Shown: positions 40,125 to 51,900 of the stretch, piece by piece
Layout of the letters: each line of letters begins with the position of its first letter
Numbering within the stretch: the stretch's first letter is position 1
Assembly (NCBI RefSeq): GCF_964340395.1
Contig: NC_135553.1
Coordinates: forward strand, 15,401,501 to 15,465,500
Origin: Glandiceps talaboti
Taxonomy: Eukaryota > Hemichordata > Enteropneusta > Spengelidae
DNA length: 64,000 nucleotides
Reading direction: 5' to 3'
Position numbers and translations under genes: made by a program
Notes under the pieces: model-generated
The model's input: the letters and a program-made list of their open reading frames with translations, nothing else
The model's database searches: none
What the model was told of the DNA's origin: nothing

Positions 40125-40375
40125 TACCTCACGTAAGGAGAGCTTTTGTTGTATGTCTGCCTAGTATCAGTTTTTCAAATGCGGATGGTTCGATTCAAAC
40201 GGAAGTTTGTACACACGTTCTTTCGGGTAATGCCTAGAGGTGATTAGTTTTTGGTTGAGATCTATGATCCACGAAGGTCCCTTTGGACCGTTGGTGGGGC
40301 TCTTACACAAGGCATTCTGTGTTATCCGTTTTTACTTTCTTGTAAGGGAATGAGTTATTTGCATAATTAATATAT
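40125..40375 (+). mobile_element. Dispersed repeat family G, copy without array
   Basis: CCTCACGTAAGGAGAG then TTTTGTT, GATTCAAACGGAAGTTTG, TACACACGTTCTTTCGGGTA, AGGTGATTAG, GGACCGTTGGTGGGGCTCTT, GAATGAGTTATTTGCATAAT. The beginning and the middle align with 28415..28735. This copy has almost none of the TCTG array, so the array is probably an expansion inside the element. Confidence 0.6.
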
Positions 40376-42778
40376 TTGCTGAAGCACACTTACCTCCTCA
40401 TGGAATGAAATGCAAGTGTTACAGGTCGGCATCAACTAACCAGTACAAAGACTGTCACAATCAAGTTGGGATGTTCTACTTTCACAAATGTTCAACACTC
40501 ATTAACCTCCACGCACTGGCTGTACATATATTATTGCAAATCGCGAGATTGCACAGTATGATTTTTTAGAACATTTGCAGTTGCTAATAATTAAAAGACC
40601 CCATACTGCAGCTGATTGAGTGTAACTGTGGGTACCCAAGGCGTATTGGGCACTCATGCATGTAGTGTTTTCTGCTGCACTTTACGTTTTCAGAGAACAC
40701 TGGCACTGCAGAAGGACTCGTGCAAATAACCCTAGGCTATAGCAGTACAGACTTAGCTTGCATCACACGTCATGTAGTTTTCTCATAATATGGCATCCAT
40801 TATTATATCGGTATCCACCGTGTGTTGTAATATCAATATTAATTCGACAAATTAATCACAAATTCAATATTATTTTCACCATTGTCTCTTAGGCATTAAA
40901 ACTAATCTTGCTGGAAATAAAGATTTTACTGTAATTATATTACATTGTGAAATGTTGCAATAAATAATATAAATCCCCGTAGAATATGGGAAAGGTTTAA
41001 ACCGACTTTGTACATTTGACTATTTATTTGACGTAGTTTTACTTCTAGTCATTAAGTCGAAATTAAGATTAAGATGAAATCAGAATGTCCCTAGTGGCCA
41101 TTCGAATCGTAATTTCATGATTCGAGGGAGAGTTCCGTTTTTTTTATATCAACGAATTTAATTAGAGAATATCTTGTTTATGTAGGTGAATGTAGTCACT
41201 AACTTGAGTTTGTACTTCCCCTCCATTGTGATAGACACAATTTAAGGGAGTGAGTAGAGAAACAAAAAGGTGGCTTGAGGAGAAAATATTTTGGTTGACA
41301 ACATTTTTGCAGTCCCTCGGCACGTTTGTTTTATTAGGGGAGAGAAAGCATCAGATATTTTCCAAATCAAACAGCAAAATATTTCTTTCCCCCCCCCCCC
41401 ATACACACACACTTTTAGACTGTCAGAATTATCAAGCCCCTCCCCCTTTCGCATCACTATTTTTTCGTGCCACCCCCACCCCAACCCGGTAAATTCTTCT
41501 ATTTTCCCCAACTCAAGCAAATGTTAAAAATCTCGCGTAAATATCTTATCCTTTAGAATCATTGTTAATTGTGATATGTAACCATGACAACATTAATTTC
41601 ACAACTATATGGGCGTGTGGTGTCGTTCATGTGTTACAATGTATATCAAATCACCCTCAGCAAAAAACAGTCACATGTAATAATTGTATCCGTTCTGACT
41701 GCCGGAACCCAGGCTGCCCAGCTGAGCTTACTTTCTTTCGCTGTAAGCGTTTTCCTGGACAGTGGACAGCTATGCTTCATAAGATTCCAAGTAGGTGGTG
41801 GTAACAAACTACAAACAAACATCGAACCTGACTTCGCAGTCCATACTTCTATTTCATATAAATGAGTTTGACAAGAATGTATTACTTTCTGTTTAGTAAC
41901 ATCCATTTATGACATCAGCTAATGATGCGTACAAACCAGGCACAGTTAATTAATTAAATGTACTTTATTTAGCAACTTCAGTTTATCAACATACCCGTTT
42001 GAAAGTTCACAGTACACATCAAAATCTCTCATCTGCAATTTTAGCGACTGATTTAACCTAAAAACTCACTGGAGTGGAACTTATTGAACTGCACAATTTT
42101 TCGTCTAAAGGATGTTTTTTTAACTTGAAAATGTAAAAGGGATATATTGCTGAAAATTAAGAACAGTGTGTTGTTTTCGTCGACAAATATATAAGAATTC
42201 GTCACAAAGCAAATATTTCGGGAAATTAAATTGTGAAGTTACTGATTAAACTAATCATTCTCATAGGCACGCGTTGTATGATCTGGAGGAATGAAATGTG
42301 AATATACTACGACAACCACCAACATCCGACCATTTCTAAATATGTGACAACATTACGTTGACGACAACACAAACATATCACATTCGTTAGAACACGGATA
42401 AGTTGTAAGAATGGTCGTGCAATTCGCAACATCAAAGTGTGTGTCATTTACACAGTTTACTACACTGAACTCATTGTTAGGGTGTCTGTGAAAGGTTGGC
42501 ATTAAATCTGATAGAGTGATATATGTAACGCAACAGCTATGTCAGCAATAACCATAAAATCTATAGCTACCTTTAGGGGTCCCTTTGGACACTTGATTGT
42601 TTGGTATTGAATAATGAATGACAAATATCTAGGATATAGGCCATATTGTTGATTTATAGCAAAGTGTAGGATTACCAACGTTTCTTCACATATTTCATTT
42701 TGATGAAGCTGTGGTCAGTATTCACATTGAATTTGACCGCTTGGAAGTTATCACAGGAATCCAAGGAACCGTGTTACA
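40376..42778. other. Intergenic, nothing firm recognised
   Basis: A C run at about 41390 and overlapping frames at 41562..41906 are the only noticeable items. One frame carries a cysteine cluster (CNNCIRSDCRNPGC) but no splice-supported exon could be drawn. Confidence 0.35.
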
Positions 42779-42899
42779 AACACACAAATATATGAACAAA
42801 CAAACAAACACACACACACACACACACACACACTCATACATACATACATACATACATACATACATACATACATACATACATACATACATACATACACAC

Positions 42900-42938
<39 letters not shown>

Positions 42939-42939
42939 C

Positions 42940-42970
<31 letters not shown>

Positions 42971-43050
42971 CACACACACACACACATACATACATACATA
43001 CATACATACATGCATACATACATACATACATACATAAATACATACATACA
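42779..43050. repeat. Compound tetranucleotide array
   Basis: Blocks run CA, (CATA)n, (CAGA)n, CA, (CAGA)n, CA, (CATA)n, giving a nearly symmetric layout. The 108-161 codon frames over it are repeat translations. Confidence 0.97.
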
Positions 43051-44016
43051 TACTATATTTCGGAAACAGTCGTATATACAATGAATATATATATATATAT
43101 CTCGAATACATAGTATACAGACCCGTATATACCTGAGTACTGTGTTTGTATGTGTGTGTTTGCTTGCATGTTTGTTAGTAACACATTTCCTGGCCTCATT
43201 GTTATTCCACAGACCCACGACTGAAATATTTGACATTAGATGTAAAGGAAGATTTTAAAGTGCCGACATTCTACATGAGTTTGATGTGGAGTACAGGATG
43301 ATATGTACAATAGTTTCATAAGACAGGCTGATAGCATAGGTTCAATAGTGTGAAATCAACATCTAATTTACATATATATCATTTGGACCAGCAATTTTAT
43401 AACTGCTCGTCGGCTGAATTTTTTTCTGTATATACAAGCTTGCATTGTATTTTCAAAATATGTACACTTTCATAGCCAGGTTTGTATTTTGTTAGAACGA
43501 TACATATATGTTTTATAATTTATCTTAATTAGAATCAGAATGTACATCTAGGTATATATGTTACCCTCATATCAAGTTAAGTGTTTACTAAATGAAATTT
43601 ATGTAAACAAATTCTATGTTTGTAGCGGAAGGTAAATCTCTTGAATTCTGTACAGTTTGAGAGGTAAACCCACGTAAACCTAGAAATATGTACATACATG
43701 ATGTAATATTAACCTAGTCTAACGCTAAACGTAACTCAAATCACCAGGCCAAGTTTCACTCTACAATTTTCACAAATACATATATTACTTACGATTGTCC
43801 ACCTATGAAAATACCAAGTTATAGAAATGGGAAGTTATTCTAAGATTTAAAAGAAAAACAAACTATTTTCCTGAACCATACAAACGTTTATTTCGCATTT
43901 AAAAAAAAAAAACGTTTTTAGAATTATGTATTACCTATGTTCGTGTCATGGATTGAAGCTTGCGCGCACTGACCTGTGACCTGTGACCTGTGAACTGTTG
44001 GGAAGACGGGTCAGAG
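43051..44016. other. Intergenic, downstream of the CACNG-like gene
   Basis: AT-rich. It contains GACCTGT three times in a row near 43973. No gene recognised. Confidence 0.4.
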
Positions 44017-44480
44017 TTTATTAACAACGATCGACAACTTATTATTATCACCCCACGTCATCTTCAATCGATTGTTTTCATACGTTGGTATCATTGGAAC
44101 CTATCCAAACATCTCATAACTCCCTTTATCCAAGCCTAGAAATGTTCTATTCTGTTTTCTTAAGTTGGCAATACTGAAGGGTTTGTAGGACTGACCGAAA
44201 AGTGTCAAGTCAACGGGGTGATCTATTATCAACAGGTTCCAGTGAACCAAACTAACATCCGATCAAAATGGTTTTGCATGCATTTATAACATACTGAAAT
44301 ATATAAGTTGAAATAGTTTGTAACGAAGCAAACGAAGCACCTCTTTGTTATGTAACATTTTTTTTTGAAAATAGTCAGACGCTAAACGCTTCAACTTGTC
44401 ATTGAACATCAAGTCAATTTTCCAAATCTGTCTGAAGAGGGCGTCGGTCTGAAGAGGGCGTCGTCCATTTAAAGCTCTTA
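44017..44480 (-). terminator. Candidate 3' UTR and polyadenylation signal
   Basis: Downstream (minus strand) of the TGA at 44481..44483, the first good AATAAA is at 44017..44022. That gives a 3' untranslated region of roughly 0.45-0.5 kb. An 18-base direct duplication (TCTGAAGAGGGCGTCG type, 44430..44464) lies just after the stop. The end is inferred from the hexamer alone. Confidence 0.35.
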
Positions 44481-44803
44481 TCACGCCGGTATCATAACTT
44501 CTGGACAGCGATATCGACCAACCAATCGGTTTGAGGCTTCATTTCCAATCTCCTGGCCGGCAGCATATCTCCGAAGACGTTGCATCCTTTTTTGCTCGTT
44601 TCTATCTTCTTCTTTGTGGCGTTGGATATACAGATACATGCAGAGTACACCACAAATCTCACTGAGTCCGAAGGATACAGCTACAAGAACAAATGAATAG
44701 CCGTACTCGTAGCGGTACTGGTGTCCATTCGTGGCTGGTCGATCACTCAGTGCGTTGTTAATATTACTAATGTAAAGTATTATACCAACCACTAGAGTCA
44801 GTC
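44481..44803 (-). CDS. CACNG/TARP-like gene, exon 4 (TM3 end, TM4, C-tail, stop)
   Basis: The acceptor CGTTATTTCAG is followed by GA CTG ACT CTA. The G left over from exon 3 completes GGA (Gly140). Residues 141-152 (LTLVVGIILYIS) finish membrane span 3. A short extracellular loop with RPATNGHQYRYEYGYSF leads into span 4 (about 174-198, FVLVAVSFGLSEICGVLCMY). QRHKEE follows, matching the D/QRHK motif after TM4 of vertebrate TARPs. The cytoplasmic tail of about 48 residues is rich in Arg, Lys, Gln and Glu and ends PEVMIPA before TGA. It lacks the TTPV PDZ-binding end of type I TARPs. Confidence 0.9.
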
Positions 44804-44864
44804 CTGAAATAACGGTTTAAAAAAAGAATGATTTGATATTATGTATTTGGATATATTCTCTTGG

Positions 44865-44985
44865 GTAGACCATAGACCCCTACCACCGTGGAGGGTCTAT
44901 ATGTAGACCATAGACCCCTACCACCGTGGAGGGTCTATATGTAGACCATAGACCCCTACCACCGTGGAGGGTCTATATGTAGACC
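44865..44985. repeat. 38-bp hairpin minisatellite in intron 3
   Basis: Three perfect copies of a 38-base unit start at 44865, 44903 and 44941, plus a partial fourth. Each unit is itself a hairpin: ATAGACCC and GGGTCTAT flank CTACCACCGTGGA. The array sits 62 bases upstream (minus strand) of the exon 4 acceptor, within the reach of branch-point selection. Confidence 0.95.
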
Positions 44986-45159
44986 AGCGAGTGGCCTAAT
45001 ACATGTATATCCCGTGTACAAATGCAAACATTCTGATCTGATCAAGTTAATTGAAGACAAAAGTTTCATCAAAGTTGTATCACTTTTCTAAATTAAAGTA
45101 TTGTCCAATTAATCCAACGAGCATCATCAATTACTTCTTCATTGTTTTTCGCATGTGAC

Positions 45160-45286
45160 ATCATTCATTCATTTATTCGTTCGTTCGTTCTTTCGTTCCT
45201 TTACCCATCCATCCATTTATTCCTATCCCCTCCCTTCCTCCCTCCCTCCATCCACCAATCCATTCATTCATTCATCATCTGTCTGT

Positions 45287-45370
<84 letters not shown>

Positions 45371-45560
45371 ATCTATCTATCTATCTATCTATCTATCCAT
45401 CCATCTATCTATCCATCCATCCATCCATCCATCCATCCATCCATCCATCCACCAACCACCCACTCACCAATCCATCCACCCACCCACTCACCCACCCATC
45501 CATCCATCCATCCATCCATCCATCCATCAGTCCTTCCATCTACCCATCCATCTGGCATCA
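45160..45560. repeat. Compound tetranucleotide array in intron 3
   Basis: Blocks of TTCA/TTCG, TCCA, (TATC)n, TCCA and CCCA. It lies 66 bases downstream (minus strand) of the exon 3 donor. The 139- and 193-codon plus-strand frames over it are repeat translations. Confidence 0.96.
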
Positions 45561-45626
45561 TGTCATCCATATAGTCTTGCATTTACATGATTTAATCATC
45601 TGGCTAGTTACATATATTACACCCAC

Positions 45627-45767
45627 CTGCTATTATGTACATAACACCTGCAACAAACGTCCAATGTTTTCTCTGTTGTTTTCTTTGGCCAAGAACGCCA
45701 AGAATAGTACCTACTATCATTAAGAGGAGACTGGCACAAGGAAATAAGGTTGTTGTTCTTATCAGTT
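45627..45767 (-). CDS. CACNG/TARP-like gene, exon 3 (TM2 and start of TM3)
   Basis: 141 bases, the same length I recall for the corresponding exon of vertebrate CACNG genes. The acceptor CCTTTTCCCTGTAG is followed by AA, CTG ATA AGA; AA joins the A from exon 2 to make Lys93. The donor is GCA G, then GTGGGTGT. Encoded residues 94-139 read LIRTTLFPCASLLLMIVG, a span-2 sequence with the FP..S..L pattern of gamma subunits. A basic cytoplasmic loop follows (GQRKQQRKH), then WTFVAGVMYIIAG entering span 3. It was missed as a long frame because of its short length, but both borders and both phases agree with the neighbouring exons. Confidence 0.92.
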
Positions 45768-45815
45768 CTACAGGGAAAAGGATGTGATGAAAGAATGCAA
45801 TTACTGTTTGTTTTT

Positions 45816-46078
<263 letters not shown>

Positions 46079-46289
46079 TGCATATATGTAGGAGTTTCTT
46101 ACTGTGACATCATAACATCTTATGGCTAGTAAAAACACAGAATTTATAGCAGAATCTACATAATTATGATTAACTTGGAGAATTGAGGAATACTTTGGAT
46201 GTGCATAATAGAAGTGGGCGCATTACAAAATCGTTCTACGTCGATTATAAATGCCCCTCCAATATCGTTAAGTCTAGATCATTAAGATC

Positions 46290-46490
46290 CATGTATTTTG
46301 AGTGTACCAGCATGACGTTCAAAATGAACATTGTTTCGGGCCTATTTTCCGAGTCAGTCAACGCAGACAGGTGTTAAAGCATACAAACTAGGGCGAATCT
46401 TCCCCGTCTTATAGAAATGTGTATTTCACAGTCTGAGAGGGGAAGCAAAATATAACGTGTCCTCAATTTGTTGAAATCAAGCAAGCATTG
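46290..46490. repeat. Dispersed repeat family F, copy 1 (intron 2)
   Basis: Same motif order as 54720..55110: (A/T)GACGTTCAAAATG and ACGTTCAAATGGAC, TTTCGG.CCTA, AGGTGT, CATACAAAC or ATACACAAAC, TTATAGAAAT/TTATGGAAAT, GGGAAG.AAAATATAA. Non-coding, in an intron of the CACNG-like gene. Confidence 0.6.
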
Positions 46491-47917
46491 ACTGTGAAGC
46501 AGCGGTTAGTATTTATTACCAGAAGGCGTTATTTCATGTTTTATCACTTCAGTGTGTTGCAAACCAATGTTTCAAAGTTCGTAATGTGTTTTACTTGGAA
46601 ATCAAAGCAAAGATATGTACATATGGATAAAAAAAAATACATGAAATTAACCTATATAACAGATGGACTGATAATATCGTTACAGTAAACTATTCTGATT
46701 GGCTCACACACTACACTTTACAACAGAAAATACTAATCAGGTTGCGGAAACAATACATCAAAGTTTTGGAAACACATTTACCGTGTGTATAGTCTGTGGA
46801 TGCATTTTATCTGACTGGGACATTGGATATATTGATATTCGTCACAGCCTTCCAGACTTCAGTGACATCTTGTTAATTCACTTTGCATGTGACAAGGGTT
46901 TGATGGTACAACAGATAAAACACGTCTAACGTGCAAAGCATACTCTTTGTCGGTAGCCTTGACACCCCTACGTGTACAGAACACTGTGCCTGTCCATTTG
47001 TTTCAAACTAAATGTGGCAATAGACAATTACAGGTGTCCAATAATCAACGTGTCCATAAAGAAGATTGATGAGACGTGTCGCTTGAACCATCAGTCCTCA
47101 TCCGTAGAGATGTGTCATAGAATACTGACAAAAGCATCATCATTATGAACGAGAGATTGACTTGTGCATTGGAATAAAAGTTCTAGAAATATTGTGAACT
47201 TGTACTAAAAAGGGATATCATTCCAAGTAACATTCTGAACGACATGACTTGAAAATAGCATAAATTGAATTTCAAGAGTGACCCAAATCCAAATCTGGCA
47301 AAAAATTTCCTTTTTTCATAAAATTCCAACATTCCTGCTGTATACAGACTAGACTAGACAGAGGAGAACAGGAATGATGCTACTGCGTGCACTGATGATA
47401 ATAAATACAACATTGATAATCAAGCCTCCGGTTTACTAAGATAGACGCAAACTAAATGATATTGTTCTTCAATGTGGATGGTAGATTACACAAGTGGGTG
47501 ATAGTGGTTCGTCTGCTGTGCGATTCTAATCACCCTGAGATCAAGATAGCGCAAACGTTGGAAATCCCAAAATAACTTTGCAAGTTCATGGAACTGATAA
47601 ACTAGACCTCCCTACTGAGACTATAATTAAACCAACATCCATTCAATAGCTTATCACTGTTGTATCAACATGTTGCGACAATAATTTTAGTTTGTATCTA
47701 TCATAGAAAACCGAAGGCTCAATTACCAGAGTAATACTGTACTCGAAATATTAATCGCAACTGTAGGTTAATATATATCCACATTGATTTTTTTCATGAA
47801 TATTTTAATGGCTGCTATTTTCGTTGTTAACATTCAATAAGATGAATTCAGTTCTCACAACTTATGTCTTGTTGTGGATTCCGTCCTTGTTTTAATTAAC
47901 AATGCAAATATACTCAC
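46491..47917 (-). other. Intron 2 of CACNG-like gene, unique part
   Basis: No repeat or additional exon recognised. The 66- and 76-codon plus-strand frames here (46488..46688, 46699..46929) have no domain. Confidence 0.5.
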
Positions 47918-48001
47918 TAGTGACTGCTGTGGTCGTGTCCTTACAATTGTCTGCTTGTGGGTTGTAATAATCTATAGTCTCACAATCACCGGCTGGAGGA
48001 C
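47918..48001 (-). CDS. CACNG/TARP-like gene, exon 2 (first extracellular loop)
   Basis: Exactly 84 bases, the size I recall for vertebrate CACNG exon 2. The acceptor ATATCCTGTCTTTCAG is followed by GT CCT CCA. GT joins the last G of exon 1 to give Gly65. The donor is ACT A, then GTGAGTATA. It encodes PPAGDCETIDYYNPQADN then CKDTTTAVT. The first Cys sits nine residues after the Cys of GLWKVC, as in stargazin, and would form the loop disulphide. ETIDYYNP corresponds to KQIDHFPE of vertebrate TARPs (recalled, not aligned). Confidence 0.88.
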
Positions 48002-48032
48002 CTGAAAGACAGGATATGGTGACGACAGTTTT

Positions 48033-48138
48033 TTTCATTCAATCATTCATTCGTTTCTTTGTTCGTTCGTTCGTTCGTTCTTTCATTCATTCATTCATTC
48101 ATTCATTCATTCATTCATTCATTCATTCATTCATTCCT
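48033..48138. repeat. (ATTC)n/(GTTC)n microsatellite, intron 1
   Basis: GTTC then ATTC units lie between exon 2 and the 75-base exon candidate. Confidence 0.96.
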
Positions 48139-48301
48139 TTAACCTCTCCCAAATCAGTAAACTATATGGGAATGACTTATCGGATGAACACCAGATGTAT
48201 TAGCCTTTTACGGGGGATCAAACTGACAGCAAGATTACTGATTTGAGATGACTGAATGGTATGAAGATAGTCATGAAACATGAACAAGTAAAAATCGTTA
48301 C

Positions 48302-48376
48302 CTGAATAAATAATTTGACTGCTTTCTGAATTATTGGTTACTTTCCAAGTCTCCAACTGCTTGGCGGCAGTTCTCT
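48302..48376 (-). CDS. Candidate cassette exon of CACNG-like gene (75 bp)
   Basis: On the minus strand a long pyrimidine tract, CTCTTCCTCTATCTAATTCAG, is followed by 75 bases that end TTATTCAG before GTAACG. All 25 codons are open in the phase left by exon 1 and expected by exon 2 (one base in, two bases out). Skipping or including the exon therefore preserves the frame. It would insert ERTAAKQLETWKVT, then NNSESSQIIYS, including one N-glycosylation sequon (NNS), between the two loop cysteines. Family members have only about nine residues between these cysteines, so this is either an alternative, lineage-specific exon or a chance match. Splice sites and phase argue for it; family length argues against constitutive use. 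Confidence 0.5.
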
Positions 48377-48469
48377 CTGAATTAGATAGAGGAAGAGACG
48401 TAGAAAAGTCAACAATCAATCTATAATTGTTAGATTCGACGAAAAGTATATTATGGACAGAGTGAGATA

Positions 48470-48521
48470 AAACACACACATACATACATACATACATACA
48501 TACATACATACATACATACAT

Positions 48522-48552
<31 letters not shown>

Positions 48553-48812
48553 TGCATGCATGCATACATACATACATACATACATACATACATACATACA
48601 TACATACACACACGCAAGCACGCACGCACGCACGCACATACATACATACATACATACATACATACATACATACATACATACATACATACATACATACATA
48701 CATACACACACACGCATGCATGCATGCATACATACATACATACATACATACATACGTATGTATGTATGTATGTATGTATGTATGTATGTGTGTGTGTGTG
48801 TGTGTGTGTATA
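48470..48812. repeat. Tetranucleotide array with perfect palindrome, intron 1
   Basis: On the plus strand: (CATA)n, CA, TGCA, (CATA)n, CACG/CGCA, (CATA)n, CA, TGCA, (CATA)n, then an abrupt switch at 48755/48756 to (GTAT)n and TG. The switch makes a perfect palindrome with arms of about 29 bases. In the minus-strand pre-mRNA it gives a UGUAUG-rich tract just upstream of the 75-base exon candidate. Frames of 85-243 codons over it are repeat translations. Confidence 0.97.
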
Positions 48813-48914
48813 ATTATATAAACATTCACTGAACATCATGGTATTATTAAGGCTCGCTTTCAATTGAAACATAATTTCCGTATTTAGTATAATGATGTCG
48901 ATGACCATTGTATG

Positions 48915-48978
48915 AATAAATGAATAAATGAATGAATGAATGAATGAATGAATGAATGAATGAATGAATGAATGAATA
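48915..48978. repeat. (AATG)n microsatellite
   Basis: About 16 AATG units. Confidence 0.97.
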
Positions 48979-51900
48979 AGGGCTTTGAAATGTGTAGCTT
49001 AAGTTGTCAACAACATTGATCACGATGTTTAAATCACAAGGTATTACATAAAAGCTTACAGCAAATTAACAGTGTATGATTTCCACTTATCCGCACTTTA
49101 CATCAAAGTTGCCTTTATCGTGTGGACAATGGAGAGATATATTTTATAGTAAAGGTATTACATGTAATCTTCTTTAATGTGGTGTGTATTCACAGTGTAT
49201 GTAAGATGAGCAACTTTATTGCGACGCGTATAAATTGGTCGTGGGATGCTTGTTAATATGGTGTAGTGGGCATTAATCGCGTGGGACATAAGCCAATGTA
49301 AGCATGGAAGGCAATCAGTGAAACGTTATATTAGAAAGATGGATAAGACTATGAATTGATGACTTCGGTGTATACAAGGCCATACACGACTAGAATAATT
49401 CCTAATACTGCATGACCTAAGTAAATACATCCAACCTTACTGAGGAAACAATTCAAAATATACGTATATACAGGGTTTATTTCATCTCATCTGTACCAAG
49501 CCAGCTGACGTGAGTTGTACATTTGACAGGTGTTCATATAAATCAGTTTCTTGTAATCTCCAAAACATGTTTCACACGTTGTCCTTGACCCATGGTTGCC
49601 CTGTGAATGTCTTGTCAGAAACTGGACTACAAATTAAGTGTTCTAGAATTAATGTATTGGTAAAAACGAATTCTAAGTATGACAAAGCTTTCCACTTTCG
49701 GATAACAGTTATATTGGCCTTCTAGGTTGTATGACTATTTTTAGTACTGTACAAGGAATTGCCTTTATCGGGATGTCATTCTTTTCGATTTTTGGTATTG
49801 AAAACGCACAGGTTTTGTCATATCCCGGCATTATTGTTCTATACTTGGTATTTTTGTATTTCCCCACCACAACTTTAATCTGACGTGCAATTTGTGTTAT
49901 ATCAATCTGTGAAGCTACACGTAAACGTTTTGTAAGTCGTGAAAGAAGAATGTTGATATTCAAAGTAACGATGTAAACTCAGGAAAATATGTACAAGTTA
50001 CGATATGATAATTTCATAATTACAACGGCAATCACGATAGAATCATTTCCTCGCATATTAAATCTTCGGAGCACCCAATTAAAGTTATTTTAAATCAGAT
50101 CAACTTTAATTAACCTCTGCGTTCGAATATTTAATTAAAAGTCGCAGGCAGTCGTCTTTTTGAGAATAAATCTGATCCCTACTTCCTTTACATTCAATCT
50201 AAAGTCGCAAATATCTTATGCTGACGACTAATCAAAGAGAAATTGTAGGTCACAAAAAAATAACTATTCAATTACAATTCCCAGTCGACTGTTATAGATT
50301 ATATCGGCCATGCTATGCCATCAATTAAACTTACATTGCGGATTACCAATAATACAGAAAAAAATGTATAAACATTTGTAAACGTTTCTGGATTGTTACT
50401 ATAAATATGTTTTTTCAAAGAGGTGTTTAAAGATTTTTTTCAAGGAATTTTTCATAGCCTTCATCGTGTATAACCCACCCTTCATGTATAGACTGAATAG
50501 TCAAAATTATTGTGGTGTTTTTTTTTGTCCTAGCCAAGTTTTAATAAAAGTAATCTTAAATCTGCTCCAGGTCAGTTCCAACAAGAACGTTTTTTCAAAC
50601 TGTTTTGTGAGATGAAACGACTTACTTTTGATATTATACACCCTGAACAATAGTATGCTAGAAAACATGTAGCTGTACCTATAAAAAGATACAATGATAC
50701 AATCCAATTGCACCCAAACGCGATCACAGTTTAAACTTATTACTATACTAAGTATGGACAAAATAAACCTCTAGTCAACAATGTCTAATTATTGGTACCA
50801 TTTAAAAACAGAATCTGTGAATATATCGTTGGTTGATACTCTCCTGTTTTTACTGAATGTATTTATTTTAGTAATCTGTATATATTGTTGTTGTCATGAT
50901 ATTTTAAGTTGAGTGCTTTTTCGCAGAACCACGACAAATTTCATTGTACATTACATATGACAATAAAGTATTAACATTGTTCGATCGAAAAACCAAGGCA
51001 AATAATACTCGTCACAGTTAGTACAGCCTAATATGTAAATTTGATGTTGACGTAAACATTTTAAATATGTGTAAACCTCTGAACAATTATGCATCACTGA
51101 TAACGATAAAATTGGTGATTATATTGAAAATGATATTTAAAAGACATATTCTGTTGTCAGATCAATCAATAGGCCATTTCTGAATCCGGACGTGCAATTA
51201 TAGGTGATATTATTTCTTATCTTTTCTCTTACCCCTAGGCCTTCTTTTCCCTTTAATCAACTATTTGTTTGTACTTTTACCCTATTCTCACAAGGTTACT
51301 TTACTGCTGAACAGTTCCAGCGTTTACACCATTACACAGGGAATAATCTATATATAGTATTACACCACTTAAGATTTTTCTCACAGAATGACACGCCTGT
51401 CGGAATTGTTTACGGTGTGTGGTTCGTTACTGTTATAGAAACACGAAAAATCTATAAATTGCCTATCCAGGTGCGAGCGTAATGCCAAAATAACCAATAA
51501 ACAAATTTGTGAAAAATATAAAAGAAGCACCTGGCACAAATTTCAAAGTAAGCTATGTGGTAGTTTTGTTATTAATAAGCAAATCAAGCCGAAACTGCGT
51601 CAACATTTGTAAGGCAAAAATAAACAAAATGTTTGTCGCCGATAACATGACTTCCAAAAATAGGGTAGGTAGGTCAGGATTTTTTATTTTTTTATATATT
51701 TTTTTAAAAATTACTTCTACCTAAAGACAAGATACTCGTTGGTCACAATACTTCTGTACCAGTTGATGAGGTGTAAAAGAAATAAATGAAGCATGCAGAC
51801 TCCCCGGGTACAGACTGTGCTGTTATAGGCTGAAATGACATTGTTTCTCTCTGGAATGTGATTTTTTAAAAGTAGCTAAAAAGATACTTTGATGAGAAAA

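Noticed and set aside
41562-41906. Cysteine-rich frame (CNNCIRSDCRNPGC) as an exon
   Set aside because: Overlapping frames on both strands are also open, splice borders are unconvincing and no family was recognised.
48177-48908. 243-codon minus-strand reading frame
   Set aside because: Most of it is translation of a TATG array. Only the 75-base segment with splice sites inside it (48302..48376) is kept, as a candidate exon.
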